DNA of 62,230 nucleotides, taken from Acinetobacter sp. WU_MDCI_Axc73. Lineage in GTDB: Bacteria; Pseudomonadota; Gammaproteobacteria; Pseudomonadales; Moraxellaceae. Each line of letters begins with the position of its first letter. The first letter of the stretch is position 1. Below are positions 37,444-47,494 of this stretch, in pieces. The translations under genes and the position numbers were made by a program. The stretch lies in contig NZ_JAHPRO010000021.1 of NCBI RefSeq assembly GCF_025562455.1, positions 1 through 62,230 on the forward strand, written 5' to 3'. The notes under the pieces were generated by a model. That model saw only the letters and a list, made by a program, of their open reading frames with translations, ran no database searches and was not told the origin of the DNA.

Positions 37444-38652
37444 ATGAATAGCCCAATTAAATCTGGTTTTTATTTAAAATCATTGAGCACAATTACGTTG
37501 AGTCTTGCATTAGTTGGATGCGGTGATGGTAATTGGTGGTCTCAAAAAAATGAGCCAGAGTTTAAAGCAGAACAGATTAAACGTGTAATTCCAACACGAG
37601 TGAATGATCGTGAATCATGGGCAAATGATATCGATGATATTATGGGAAAATTAGGTATTCCCAAAACCAAAGAGAACGTATGCAGCATTATTGCCGTGGT
37701 TGATCAAGAGTCTAATTTCGTTGCAGACCCAGTCGTTCCAGGGCTAGGTGAAAAAGCAGTTAAGGAAGTCAATACACGTCTAAATGAAAAGTTTGAAGAA
37801 AAATTAGGAACTACTATTGGCGGCCAAGTAGCCGGTTATTTCGAGGATGTCCTTAAAAATCAGCCTTCTCCAGATAATAATTATATGAGCCAAATGCGTA
37901 AAGTCCGCACGGAGCGAGATCTGGATTTACTTTATCGCCAAATTTTTGATTTTATGGCGAGTCATTATCATGTCAGTGCTTTAACTGGAGCAGCCAAATT
38001 AGTTGGGCAAGATATTGGCGAAAAAATGAATCCAATTACGACATTAGGTTCTATGCAAGTCTTGATTACTTACGCACAGGATCATAAGCGTTCTCGTATG
38101 AATACCAATGAATTACGTGACGATTTATATACACAATATGGTGGTTTGTATTACGGTATCCATCGTTTGATGATGTATCCTGCCGATTATAATAAACCGA
38201 TTTATCGTTTTGCTGATTACAATTCAGGCATGTATTCGAGTCGTAACGCGGCTTTTCAAAGTATGCTCAATGATTTAACACCAAAAGAACTAGATCTGGA
38301 TGGCGATTTGTTACTTTATAACAAAGATGGTAGTCCTCGTTCAGTCCTCAGCCAATCTGAAAAAGAACTTATCTCTGTTTTTACGCAAAATAATGTACTG
38401 GTAACACCACGTCAAATTCGTTCAGATCTAAAAAAAGAGAAAGAGAAATCTTTTGAAGATACTCAAACCTATATTGCTGTGAAAAAATTATACAAAACCA
38501 AGACAGGTAAAGAACCTATTTATGCCATCATGCCACAAGTCATTATTTCTGGGCCTAAATTAAGCCGAGATTACAATACCAACTGGTTTGCCTCCCGCGT
38601 CAATGGAAGATATGAAACATGTATGCAACGAGCGAAAAGAATAAGACTATAA
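37444..38652 (+). CDS. DUF1615 family lipoprotein
   Basis: This 402-residue protein has a lipoprotein signal (hydrophobic run STITLSLALVGC, lipobox LVGC), so it is likely an envelope lipoprotein. The body matches DUF1615: VCSIIAVVDQESNFVADPVVPGLG, LTGAAKLVGQDIGEKMNPITTLGSMQV, and YRFADYNSGMYSSRNAAFQSMLN. The QESNF and GSMQV pieces resemble the layout of lytic transglycosylases, but cell-wall hydrolysis is only an inference. The ATG at 37444 is chosen over 37411 because it gives a compact signal peptide. Confidence 0.87.
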   Translation: MNSPIKSGFYLKSLSTITLSLALVGCGDGNWWSQKNEPEFKAEQIKRVIPTRVNDRESWANDIDDIMGKLGIPKTKENVCSIIAVVDQESNFVADPVVPGLGEKAVKEVNTRLNEKFEEKLGTTIGGQVAGYFEDVLKNQPSPDNNYMSQMRKVRTERDLDLLYRQIFDFMASHYHVSALTGAAKLVGQDIGEKMNPITTLGSMQVLITYAQDHKRSRMNTNELRDDLYTQYGGLYYGIHRLMMYPADYNKPIYRFADYNSGMYSSRNAAFQSMLNDLTPKELDLDGDLLLYNKDGSPRSVLSQSEKELISVFTQNNVLVTPRQIRSDLKKEKEKSFEDTQTYIAVKKLYKTKTGKEPIYAIMPQVIISGPKLSRDYNTNWFASRVNGRYETCMQRAKRIRL

Positions 38653-39272
38653 ATCTCGCCCTGTTTGATTTCGATGGAACGCTCTGCACTAAAGATAGTT
38701 TCACTGGCTTTATTTTTTATACTTTGTCTAAACGGCATATTATGCGTAAAGGTCTGAAAATTCTTCCATGGATTCAGGCTTATTATTTAAAACTTTATCC
38801 CGCCGATGCCATGCGTGCCAAGCTTTTTAATACGATGTTCAAAGGAAATTCAGCAAAGCAACTACAACAACTAGGGCAAGAATACGCGCAAACTTTGGTA
38901 AAAAATCTAGACCCTCAGCTATTTCAACGCCTATTACAACATCAGGCACAAGGCGATAAAGTAGTGCTGGTTTCTGCTTCAATCGATTTGTATTTGAAAC
39001 CAGTATGTGAACTCCTCAATATCGACTTGATCTGTACACAAGTCGAGATCCATCATGGATTGATTACAGGTCATTATTCCACACCCGACTGTAGTTCTGA
39101 GCAGAAAAAAATAAGGATTCATGACGCTTATCATCTCAATGATTACGCACATGTTTACGCGTATGGCAATAGCTATGAAGATTTAGAAATGTTTAGCTTG
39201 GCAGATAGCTGTTATATGGTCGGTGAAGATCAACAGCTACCTCAATTAGCAGATGTAAAAAAACTCGCTTGA
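38619..39272 (+). CDS. HAD-IB family hydrolase
   Basis: This 217-residue phosphatase-type protein has HAD motif I LFDFDGTLCTKDS, motif II VVLVSASIDLY with a conserved Ser, and a motif III/IV region YAYGNSYEDLEMFSLAD. The type IB cap is helical. Members dephosphorylate phosphoserine-like or other small phosphates. Its first 34 nt overlap the end of the DUF1615 gene in another frame, so translation is probably coupled. In the ancestral layout it would face proB directly; the T6SS island now separates them. Confidence 0.88.
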   Translation: MYATSEKNKTINLALFDFDGTLCTKDSFTGFIFYTLSKRHIMRKGLKILPWIQAYYLKLYPADAMRAKLFNTMFKGNSAKQLQQLGQEYAQTLVKNLDPQLFQRLLQHQAQGDKVVLVSASIDLYLKPVCELLNIDLICTQVEIHHGLITGHYSTPDCSSEQKKIRIHDAYHLNDYAHVYAYGNSYEDLEMFSLADSCYMVGEDQQLPQLADVKKLA

Positions 39273-39288
39273 GCAAGTTTTCTTAACC

Positions 39289-39327
39289 TTAGTAAATCGC
39301 CATATGATTGCGTTGAATAATCAACAT
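39289..39327 (-). pseudogene. proB: Relic of the proB 3' end
   Basis: On the minus strand the sequence reads LIIQRNHMAIY followed by TAA (39289-39291), matching the C-terminus of the intact ProB here ([10 protein letters not shown], stop at 44278). A 17-nt stretch TAAATCGCCATATGATT is identical at 39293-39309 and 44282-44298, in the same orientation, and the similarity extends imperfectly to about 31 nt. An upstream stop limits the relic to a few codons. Confidence 0.8.
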
Positions 39328-39400
39328 AATATACTGATATTTATTTTATTAAAATATTAATTACATAAACCTCCAACTCAACCTCCGTGTATCATTTCTT

Positions 39401-40912
39401 TTAAGTTGGTTTAACAATACCTCTAGGAATAAAATAGTTAGGAGCCTTACCATCAGAAAGTAATGCCTGAAAATCATTTGCCCAAAGAATAAACCCACCC
39501 ACTGAATCACAGACGTAATTTTCAAAATAATGGATCACTTCTTTAGGCAATGTCGGCTTATGTTCTCTATTTTTTATGATGTCATAAGGTCTAGCGCCCT
39601 CTGGAGCATAGACATTAAGTGCCTGACGAATATTTTCAAATAAATCATCATTTAATTTCATAATCGCAGTGACTTTTTCTTTCCTGCCAAATCTTTCTCT
39701 GGTTTTCCTATGTATAAAACGCGCGTAACCACCTTCACGAATCCACTGATGATAAAGTGCTAACTGACTTTGCATTTGTTGTTCAAAGGTTGACCCACCT
39801 TTGACATGTGCCATGAAACTCTTTAAATCATTCTGCCATTGAGGGTCTAAAGTATAAAAGTTTCTGTATATCGCACTTCTTGCCTTAGAGCTTGAAAGTT
39901 CTTGCAAAGTTGAGAATTTTAAACCATAAGCGGATGCACGATTAAACATGGTAGTTAAGGTAATACGGGACAGACCTAAATTACGCGACTGCTCCATTGG
40001 CTGATAACCACCACCTACATTAGAATGCGCTCCAGGGTAAACTTGTTGATCATGAACCAGATCTTTAACATTCTGTGGTATCGGTTTAGCTGTTGGCGTT
40101 AAAGGAAAGGACTGACGCATTTCAAGCGAAGCCACCAAATGCATACTGCACTCTACATGGTCTTCTATGCGGGTTCGATATAACTGTGGATTTTTATTTT
40201 GTGCAGCATTACCAATCGATTCTACAGTATCAAATATGCCTAAAAATTTAGCTTTTAGGGGCTTTCCTCGATAAAATAATTTTTTAGCACGCCCAGCACC
40301 TTCACTTGTGACATTCGGTGCAAATTGCAGCCAGTTCATAAAAATTCGAGCTTCAGTTGCTCCCCTAGAGAAGCCAAATGCAGAGACATTAATCTCAGTA
40401 ATTCCTTTCTGTTGATAAATTCCTTCTAGATAATCGACAAATTCAAAAATTGCTTTTTGTAAGCGTTGTTGAATGCCTAATGCCACACCTAAACCCATTT
40501 TACCTTGTATACCACTTCCAGCTTCACTATAGCCATGTTTACGCCATTTCGGATCAGTAATATCAATAGGTTCTTTTAAGCTTCTGGCATCGCGCGTGAC
40601 TTTGGATGAGTCAAGTTCTGAATATTTATCAAATTTAAATTCAGTTCCCAATCCTTCGTAGTAGAATTTTTGTATGCCATTCTCTGGTTGTTGTCGATGC
40701 GCTTCAAATAAAGCCACTATATTGCTTTGGCTTAAGGTTGAAACATCTGCATCTTTATTGTTGCCTGTCCCATCAAAAAAGAAACTTACCCAAATTGGCA
40801 CACGGCATGTTTTACAGGCACTCTCGGATGCTTTACCATCTTTCGCAAGAACTTTGGCAGAAATCAACATATCCCGAACAGAGCGATTTTCATTTTGAAT
40901 TGCTTGAGTCAT
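39401..40912 (-). CDS. Tle1-like type VI phospholipase effector (DUF2235)
   Basis: This 503-residue protein is a DUF2235 alpha/beta hydrolase: VSFFFDGTGNNKD near residue 42, nucleophile elbow AFGFSRGA (Ser182, the Tle1-type GFSRG), LGIFDTVES (Asp228) and PGAHSNVGGGY (His296), giving a plausible triad. Tle1 enzymes are phospholipases delivered to rival cells through VgrG/Hcp. No signal peptide is visible, as usual for these effectors. It is the last gene after two lipoprotein genes, 24 nt downstream, in an immunity-before-effector order. A vgrG stub and Tli4-like gene nearby support the assignment. Confidence 0.87.
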   Translation of the reverse strand: MTQAIQNENRSVRDMLISAKVLAKDGKASESACKTCRVPIWVSFFFDGTGNNKDADVSTLSQSNIVALFEAHRQQPENGIQKFYYEGLGTEFKFDKYSELDSSKVTRDARSLKEPIDITDPKWRKHGYSEAGSGIQGKMGLGVALGIQQRLQKAIFEFVDYLEGIYQQKGITEINVSAFGFSRGATEARIFMNWLQFAPNVTSEGAGRAKKLFYRGKPLKAKFLGIFDTVESIGNAAQNKNPQLYRTRIEDHVECSMHLVASLEMRQSFPLTPTAKPIPQNVKDLVHDQQVYPGAHSNVGGGYQPMEQSRNLGLSRITLTTMFNRASAYGLKFSTLQELSSSKARSAIYRNFYTLDPQWQNDLKSFMAHVKGGSTFEQQMQSQLALYHQWIREGGYARFIHRKTRERFGRKEKVTAIMKLNDDLFENIRQALNVYAPEGARPYDIIKNREHKPTLPKEVIHYFENYVCDSVGGFILWANDFQALLSDGKAPNYFIPRGIVKPT

Positions 40913-40936
40913 AGTTTTATCTATTTTTAATATATT

Positions 40937-41452
40937 TTAGTCTGGAAACTGTAATCGAGCGGCTGCATTTTCTGGAATATTATTCCACATTGTTGGAGAA
41001 CTTAAAGTAATTGTTTTAGCTTTATCCCCAAGAGCTTTATCAAATAAATCTTTACGGAAACTCGGCCAACGCATAGTAACTTCGATCACGCCCGTGTTGT
41101 TTGGGAAGTAATGTAAAACCGCGTATGAACGTGGCGTATCTTTTAAATTTTCTACGGGAACCTTGATATGGTACTGCTTATAGCCATCACCCCGATCTGT
41201 ATAGAAACTTACATCCGCAGTATTACTATTTGCTAATAGAGAAATACAGCAAGCTGTCCCAGAGCTACCAATACTACCCAATCGATCTGCTGCACTCGCG
41301 CTCGTATCCCCTTTACCATTGACCTTAATTTCTACAAGAGCCGCAGTACTATAGTTATAAACCATAAAAGATAGGTCTACTGTCTCGGCTTTACATGCCA
41401 CCACTATTGGCAATATGGCGAAAGATATTGCTAACTTTAAAAATTTGCCCAT
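40937..41452 (-). CDS. Putative immunity lipoprotein, DUF3304-like, copy 1
   Basis: This 171-residue protein has a signal sequence ending in VVAC (lipobox-like), placing it in the periplasm, where it could neutralise a phospholipase. Core pieces are VYNYSTAALVEIKVNGKG, TACCISLLANSNTADVSFY and RSYAVLHYFPNNTGVIEVTM, similar in type to DUF3304 proteins found with T6SS lipases. The start at 41452 matches the paralogue; ATG at 41461 lies inside the ribosome site. It lies between copy 2 and the Tle1-like gene. The immunity role is inference from location and neighbours. Confidence 0.8.
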   Translation of the reverse strand: MGKFLKLAISFAILPIVVACKAETVDLSFMVYNYSTAALVEIKVNGKGDTSASAADRLGSIGSSGTACCISLLANSNTADVSFYTDRGDGYKQYHIKVPVENLKDTPRSYAVLHYFPNNTGVIEVTMRWPSFRKDLFDKALGDKAKTITLSSPTMWNNIPENAAARLQFPD

Positions 41453-41470
41453 CGTTTTCATCCTATATTT

Positions 41471-41986
41471 TTAATCTGGGTACTCAATACGGGCAGCTGC
41501 ATTTTCTGGGATACTATTCCACATAGTTGGCGAATCTAATTGAATATTTTTTGCCTTATCACCCAATGCTTTATCAAATAAGTCTTTACGAAAACTCGGT
41601 CTTCGCATGGTTACTTCAATCACACCCGTATTGTTTGGAAAGTAATGTAAAACAGCGTATGAGCGCGGCGTATCTTTCAGATTTTCTACAGGAACCTTAA
41701 TATGGTACTGCTTATAGCCCTCGCCTCGGTCTGTATACAAACTCACATCCGCAGTATTACTATTTGCAATTAAGGAAATACAGCAGGCTGTCCCAGCCTC
41801 TCCAACACTACCTAGCCGATCAGCTGCATCAGCAATTGCATTTCCTTTACCATTGACTTTAATACCACCAAGTTCTTCAGTCGTATAGTTATAAACCAAG
41901 AAAGTCAAATCAACAGTTTCTGCTTTACATGCCACCACCATTGGCAATATGGCGAAAGATATTGCTAACTTTAAAAATTTACCCAT
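41471..41986 (-). CDS. Putative immunity lipoprotein, DUF3304-like, copy 2
   Basis: This 171-residue paralogue of copy 1 is aligned end to end without gaps. The first 25 residues and the segment from ANSNTADVS to SFRKDLFDKALGDKAK are nearly identical. Differences cluster in the VYNYTTEELGG stretch, around DRLGSVGEAG, and at the C-terminus (SIPENAAARIEYPD). It ends 18 nt before copy 1 begins. Tandem immunity copies usually reflect protection against several variants of one toxin. Confidence 0.8.
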   Translation of the reverse strand: MGKFLKLAISFAILPMVVACKAETVDLTFLVYNYTTEELGGIKVNGKGNAIADAADRLGSVGEAGTACCISLIANSNTADVSLYTDRGEGYKQYHIKVPVENLKDTPRSYAVLHYFPNNTGVIEVTMRRPSFRKDLFDKALGDKAKNIQLDSPTMWNSIPENAAARIEYPD

Positions 41987-42013
41987 CGTTTTCAGCCTAT
42001 GCCTTTAAAATAT

Positions 42014-42082
42014 CTAATCTGGAAAATCTATTCTGGCCTGTTGATTCGTCGTTATTGTGTTCCACATCTTTGGAGAATCTAG
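42014..42082 (-). pseudogene. C-terminal remnant of a third DUF3304-like copy
   Basis: Immediately after the Tli4-like stop codon the minus strand reads LDSPKMWNTI...QQARIDFPD then TAG. This aligns with the C-termini of the two intact copies (LDSPTMWNSI...AARIEYPD). Everything upstream of this C-terminal tail of about 22 codons has been lost, with the breakpoint at the 3' end of the Tli4-like gene. Confidence 0.8.
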
Positions 42083-43141
42083 TTATTTTTCTTTCTTATT
42101 ATTTGGTGAAGTTTGAACACTGTTTAATATAAAATCATATAGTTGCAAAGCATTTTTCTGACTTACCGTAGAGGTCAAAGGTTCATCATCATGGACCAAC
42201 TCGGCACTTTCAAAGTCAAATTTAATATACGGGTCATTATCATTATTTAGATCACCTAAATATTGCCATGCCCCATCTTCAAATCCTCTTTCAAAATATC
42301 CTCGTTGTGACATATGATTCAACACTTCTTCTCCTGCCAGACCATTGATGACTTTTTTATGCTCTCTTAAGTTTTCAATCTTCATTCTGGCTTTTACTAT
42401 CTCTGGTAAATCATTTTTATTTTTTCTCATGAGCTTAATCAATGGTACATCTGACTCCAAGCGAACGCGATGTGAAATATCAATTCGAACCCGAGGATAA
42501 CTTGGAAAGCTAAAGTGTAAATATCCCCCTGTAAATGGAATATTTTTACTCATATCGTCTAATATAAAAAAATCTTTCCAGCACAGGCCCGCTTGCTCTT
42601 CACCTTTATCTGATCGTATTTTTATACTTTTTATGTTATGTATCATTCGAGTCATAGCACTATCAAGTCGATCATTATCAGCACCGCTTTTTAGAATAAG
42701 CATTTTTCCTGATCTTAAATACAGATAACCATAAATTTCAAATGCACTCTTGGTATATTCTGTTGGTCTATAAACAATAATATGACTGACTGAACGCCCT
42801 TGTTGTTGTACTGGTCCATTCATTTCACTTTTTAACAAAGTACCCTCAGTTTCATGAGGCTCACTTTTTAAAGATTGAATCTTATTATTAACTAATTTTT
42901 GGTAGGCTTCATAAGTTTTTATACTTTCATCAACTTCAAGATCACTGCCATTATAATTAAAATTACTATATTCAACTTCTGTTTCTTTCGGCACGGTCAT
43001 TTCAATACGACCAAAACAAACTTTTTTGGGATTTTTAAAATCTATCACGTTGATACCTTCTTTTTGTTTATCAACATTTGAGCAAGCACTAAAAGACAAT
43101 GTGGTGAATAAACAAAGAACTACACTCTTAAATAGTTTCAT
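42083..43141 (-). CDS. Tli4-like type VI immunity protein
   Basis: This 352-residue protein has an N-terminal signal (LCLFTTLSFSAC, possibly a lipoprotein Cys at about residue 20). It resembles the Tle cognate immunity protein 4 family: KKVCFGRIEMTVPKETEVEYS at the N-terminal domain, and the C-terminal domain segments REHKKVINGLAGEEVL and DPYIKFDFESAELV. Tli4 proteins protect against Tle4 phospholipases in the periplasm. No Tle4 gene is present; only an unexplained short C-terminal tail lies upstream, so it appears orphaned. Confidence 0.82.
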   Translation of the reverse strand: MKLFKSVVLCLFTTLSFSACSNVDKQKEGINVIDFKNPKKVCFGRIEMTVPKETEVEYSNFNYNGSDLEVDESIKTYEAYQKLVNNKIQSLKSEPHETEGTLLKSEMNGPVQQQGRSVSHIIVYRPTEYTKSAFEIYGYLYLRSGKMLILKSGADNDRLDSAMTRMIHNIKSIKIRSDKGEEQAGLCWKDFFILDDMSKNIPFTGGYLHFSFPSYPRVRIDISHRVRLESDVPLIKLMRKNKNDLPEIVKARMKIENLREHKKVINGLAGEEVLNHMSQRGYFERGFEDGAWQYLGDLNNDNDPYIKFDFESAELVHDDEPLTSTVSQKNALQLYDFILNSVQTSPNNKKEK

Positions 43142-43164
43142 ATATTACATCCTATAATTCTTTC

Positions 43165-43262
43165 TTATTCAGGTGAAAATACTTCAATTTTTAACGCTGC
43201 CATGATGTCTTTTGTAAATACGTTAGTCTTACCATTCTCAAATGAGCCAATCAATTGATTCT
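43165..43262 (-). pseudogene. C-terminal tail of a deleted gene, out of frame with the vgrG stub
   Basis: Overlapping the vgrG stub's end in another frame, the minus strand reads GSFENGKTNVFTKDIMAALK, then IEVFSPE and TAA at 43165. It has no start of its own and reads like a real protein end. It lies 23 nt before the Tli4-like start, where the matching effector or the VgrG C-terminal extension would be expected. Confidence 0.6.
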
Positions 43263-43819
43263 TCACGTATTATCCGAGTGAGGTAGGCATAATCGCTTTC
43301 GTTTGCCTGCATTGAGAATGGTCTTATATCGTAGTCTTTGCTTAAACCACTGGTATCCAGTTTTAGACTGGCCGCAAACAATGGACTTTTTGACTGCCAT
43401 TCTTTGAAAATAATTTCAATAATGTCCACAACACTCTTATTCATAAACACACGGCTATTACGTCGTTTATGCCATAGGCTGGTTGGGTCTTGCATAGTCA
43501 GGCGGTATAAACTAAAAGCACCATCAGACTGACCCTGTGAAGCGCCAGTGATAATGCCTGTGGTTCTAAATAAACTGCCTGAGTCCGTGACTTGATCAAC
43601 AGCTACTTGGCAACCAATAAATTGTTTGAGTTCAATATAGGGATTGGTCGATAAACAAATCAGTCCAGCAGATAAACCTTCGTTAATAACATGAGAACCA
43701 TCAATACGTTGCAGCATAATTTGGGGGTTTAATTCGCTATTTGAAAACTGGACACTAATTGCGCGTTTTTGTGTTCCGAAACCAAATTGATCTAAAATGC
43801 CAAAAATACTGTCTAACAT
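43238..43819 (-). pseudogene. vgrG: Truncated vgrG (N-terminal 193 codons)
   Basis: The sequence is the start of a type VI spike protein: FGTQKRAISVQFSNSELNPQIMLQRIDG, ISTNPY-type domain (LICLSTNPYIELKQFIGC), TGIITGASQGQSDGAFSLYRLTM, DIIEIIFKEWQ and YAYLTRIIREESIDWLI. Typical Acinetobacter VgrG proteins are several times longer and continue from a REESINWLI-type segment. Here a stop follows at once, and the next codons in another frame belong to an unrelated tail, so a deletion removed most of vgrG. It cannot form a spike. Confidence 0.87.
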
Positions 43820-44277
43820 TATTTATCAGAGCCTTTTTATTAATCAAAAAAATAGTACCAGAATGACTTGTCTACCTCAATTTAGAATGGGCAGTTTTTT
43901 GTTTTAATTCGATTAAAAGCTTCTTATAGGATTTTACTACATGGCGACCAATGTTATATTTGCTCTGAAATTTCTCAATAGTTACAGCTTTTAAATTAAT
44001 TTGATGATCTATCATCCAAAATACTGTTTGATCTTATTTAGCAATTTCAGCAATCATTAAATGCAAAAAGTAATATGTCTTGGTTTTGTATAACTCTTCT
44101 CGCAGAGTGAAAAAGTCTTTTCCCAATATCTAAAATTGAGACTTAATCAATTCGAGATTAATATTTCAACTTCCAATTAGCAGGAAATAATAAGTTATTT
44201 AGCACATAACAAAAAAACTCAAACCATTAAAGTTTAAGCTTTTAATTTTGGGTATTAAGTTTAAGTGGTAGGTTTTG
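43820..44277. other. Region between vgrG stub and proB
   Basis: About 460 nt hold the vgrG promoter and a decayed open frame on the minus strand, listed separately. Nothing else is recognised. Confidence 0.5.
43872..44129 (-). pseudogene. Decayed small ORF with one in-frame stop
   Basis: An 86-codon minus-strand frame, interrupted by a single TAA at 44034-44036, reads plausibly as protein on both sides: FFTLREELYKTKTYYFLHL before it, and MIDHQINLKAVTIEKFQSKY then NIGRHVVKSYKKLLIELKQK after it. The second half could start at the ATG at 44015 and give a 47-residue basic peptide. No family recognised. A broken gene at the island border is the simplest reading. Confidence 0.4.
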
Positions 44278-45411
44278 CTAATAAATCGCCATATGATTAC
44301 GATGAATCATCTCCAGTGAACGGGCTTCGCCCAACACTTGATAAACCTTATCCGAAGCTAAGCCTTTGATAATATCAGCAGAGTTCGAGCTAAAATTGAC
44401 ACGACCCACTGCAATTCGCTTTCCAGACTTATCGACACATTCCACCACATCACCTCGGTCAAAATGACCCTCAATCGCTTTCACCCCAACAGGTAAAAGA
44501 CTACGATGACGTTCTTTAATCGCCTCAACCGCCCCATCATCAATAATTAAACGACCAGCGGTTTGCAAATGTGCAGCTAACCATTGCTGGTGCGCAGTCA
44601 TACGGTCTTTATCAGTTGTAAATAAAGTCCCAAGCATTTCGCCAGACATTAATCGCGATAATACTCGATCACTTTCACCACTGGCGATTAAAGTTGGACA
44701 GCCTGATTTCGCGGCTAAACGTGCTGCACGGACTTTAGTGACCATACCGCCACGTCCAAGCAGTCCACCACCGCCTGCCATTTCAAACAAACTGTCATCT
44801 AAAGCTCGAACTTCAGTCAAAAGTTTAGCGTTTGGATTACTACGTGGATCGGAGTCAAACATACCTTGTTGATCAGTCAAAATAATTAACAAATCTGCAT
44901 GTACTTGCCCTGCGACCATAGCCGCTAAGGTATCATTATCACCAAAACGAATTTCATCGGTAGATACCGTATCATTTTCATTAATGACAGGAATCACGCG
45001 CCACTCAATCAGATTTTGCAAAGCATCGCATGAATTTAAATAACGACGTCGATCAGCCAAATCATCATGGGTGAGAAGGACTTGTGCAGTTTGAATATGA
45101 TGCTTTTCCAACACACTGGACCATGTATGGATCAAGCCCATTTGACCAATCGCTGCACAGGCCTGTAGGCTAGGTAGATCTGTGGGTCGGCTTGCCAACT
45201 TCATTCGAACCATTCCTTCAGCCACAGCACCCGACGACACCAAAATAATTTCATGTCCAGCAGTGTGTAGATCGGCAATTTGCATTGCCCAATGCGAAAT
45301 TGCATCTAAATCTAAACCTTGCCCGTTTGCTGTGAGTAGAGAGGATCCGATTTTAACAACGATTCGTTTGCATTCATTCAGCTGACGTTGCCCATCCACT
45401 ACTTCTATCAT
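44278..45411 (-). CDS. proB: Glutamate 5-kinase
   Basis: This 377-residue enzyme phosphorylates glutamate in the first step of proline synthesis. The kinase domain (about 1-260) shows [52 protein letters not shown] and [23 protein letters not shown] domain follows (about 280-370, [24 protein letters not shown]). It lies 14 nt downstream of obgE, so both are probably one operon, an arrangement seen elsewhere. The 3' terminus is the insertion point of the T6SS island. Confidence 0.96.
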   Translation of the reverse strand: MIEVVDGQRQLNECKRIVVKIGSSLLTANGQGLDLDAISHWAMQIADLHTAGHEIILVSSGAVAEGMVRMKLASRPTDLPSLQACAAIGQMGLIHTWSSVLEKHHIQTAQVLLTHDDLADRRRYLNSCDALQNLIEWRVIPVINENDTVSTDEIRFGDNDTLAAMVAGQVHADLLIILTDQQGMFDSDPRSNPNAKLLTEVRALDDSLFEMAGGGGLLGRGGMVTKVRAARLAAKSGCPTLIASGESDRVLSRLMSGEMLGTLFTTDKDRMTAHQQWLAAHLQTAGRLIIDDGAVEAIKERHRSLLPVGVKAIEGHFDRGDVVECVDKSGKRIAVGRVNFSSNSADIIKGLASDKVYQVLGEARSLEMIHRNHMAIY

Positions 45412-45425
45412 CCTATTCTCAAGTT

Positions 45426-46733
<1,308 letters not shown>

Positions 46734-46810
46734 TCAGAGTTTCATAAAAAAGTACAAAGCTTATGCAAAAGCCAACCGCCTAAAAGATTCAAAATAACCG
46801 TAAATTCAAT

Positions 46811-47491
46811 TTAAGGATGAATATTTTTTAAAGGAAGACTCATCTGCATATCCAGATTTGCCTGAGTCGTTTGTACCGAGTTATACATAATGGCATTGAA
46901 AGTCGCAATCTTACGCAAGGTCATTGGATCATTAATATTCAAAGTCGGTTTAAACCGATGTTGTACATTTAAATGTACAGCTTCATTAAACTCAAAATAG
47001 ACAGGTCCACTAAATGAAATTTTGACAGGCAAGGTATAACTGCGTTTGAGTTGAAAGGGAACATCCAATTGAATCGGAATATCCAACTTTAAAGGAAATC
47101 TGGGTAATAATTTGTTTTGATAAATCAGATCTGTTGTTGTTTCAAGCGGCATCGTTTCATCAACTTTCAGCATCGTAGAATAATCGATATTGACTGTGAT
47201 TGGGGTGTCCACTTCAAAACTTAGATCAGCCAAATATTTGCCACGTAGGGGCAAATCTAACTGACGATTGATATCAATACTAGTATCAAGTTTACCTACC
47301 GATCTAGTTTGCAGATAATTGCCGACATGGATTTTAGTCGAAAGTGATTCTGGTAAATGAATCTGGGCATGGTGAGAGGAAACTGAAACAGAGGCCTGAA
47401 TATTCAAATACAACCAGAATAAAATCGCGACCAAAATCACGACACTAATAAAAATCAATATAGTCCGTTTAACAGAAGCAAAAATCCACAT
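46811..47491 (-). CDS. Membrane-anchored beta-repeat protein, second of a pair
   Basis: This 226-residue protein has an N-terminal membrane helix (RTILIFISVVILVAILFWLYL) and a periplasm-facing body of repeated short hydrophobic strands broken by proline (LDIPIQLDVPFQLKRSYTLP, TMPLETTTDLIY). It shares the layout of its upstream neighbour and probably a common origin. The ATG at 47491 follows a GGAACGG ribosome site within the neighbour's last codons. I know no function; a scaffold or lipid-contacting role can only be guessed. Confidence 0.78.
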   Translation of the reverse strand: MWIFASVKRTILIFISVVILVAILFWLYLNIQASVSVSSHHAQIHLPESLSTKIHVGNYLQTRSVGKLDTSIDINRQLDLPLRGKYLADLSFEVDTPITVNIDYSTMLKVDETMPLETTTDLIYQNKLLPRFPLKLDIPIQLDVPFQLKRSYTLPVKISFSGPVYFEFNEAVHLNVQHRFKPTLNINDPMTLRKIATFNAIMYNSVQTTQANLDMQMSLPLKNIHP

Positions 47492-47494
47492 CAA

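Larger units (their letters stand above)
39289..44277. mobile_element. Type VI effector/immunity island inserted at the proB 3' end
   Basis: The block between the intact proB stop and the proB tail relic contains only effector, immunity and vgrG-derived sequence. Direct repeats of the proB 3' end bound it. No integrase or transposase gene lies inside, and the core secretion apparatus is absent, so the element is either immobile now or entered by recombination. Confidence 0.7.

Noticed and set aside
39401..43819. A functional type VI secretion system
   Set aside because: Only effector, immunity and a vgrG stub are present; no tss core genes occur in the window.
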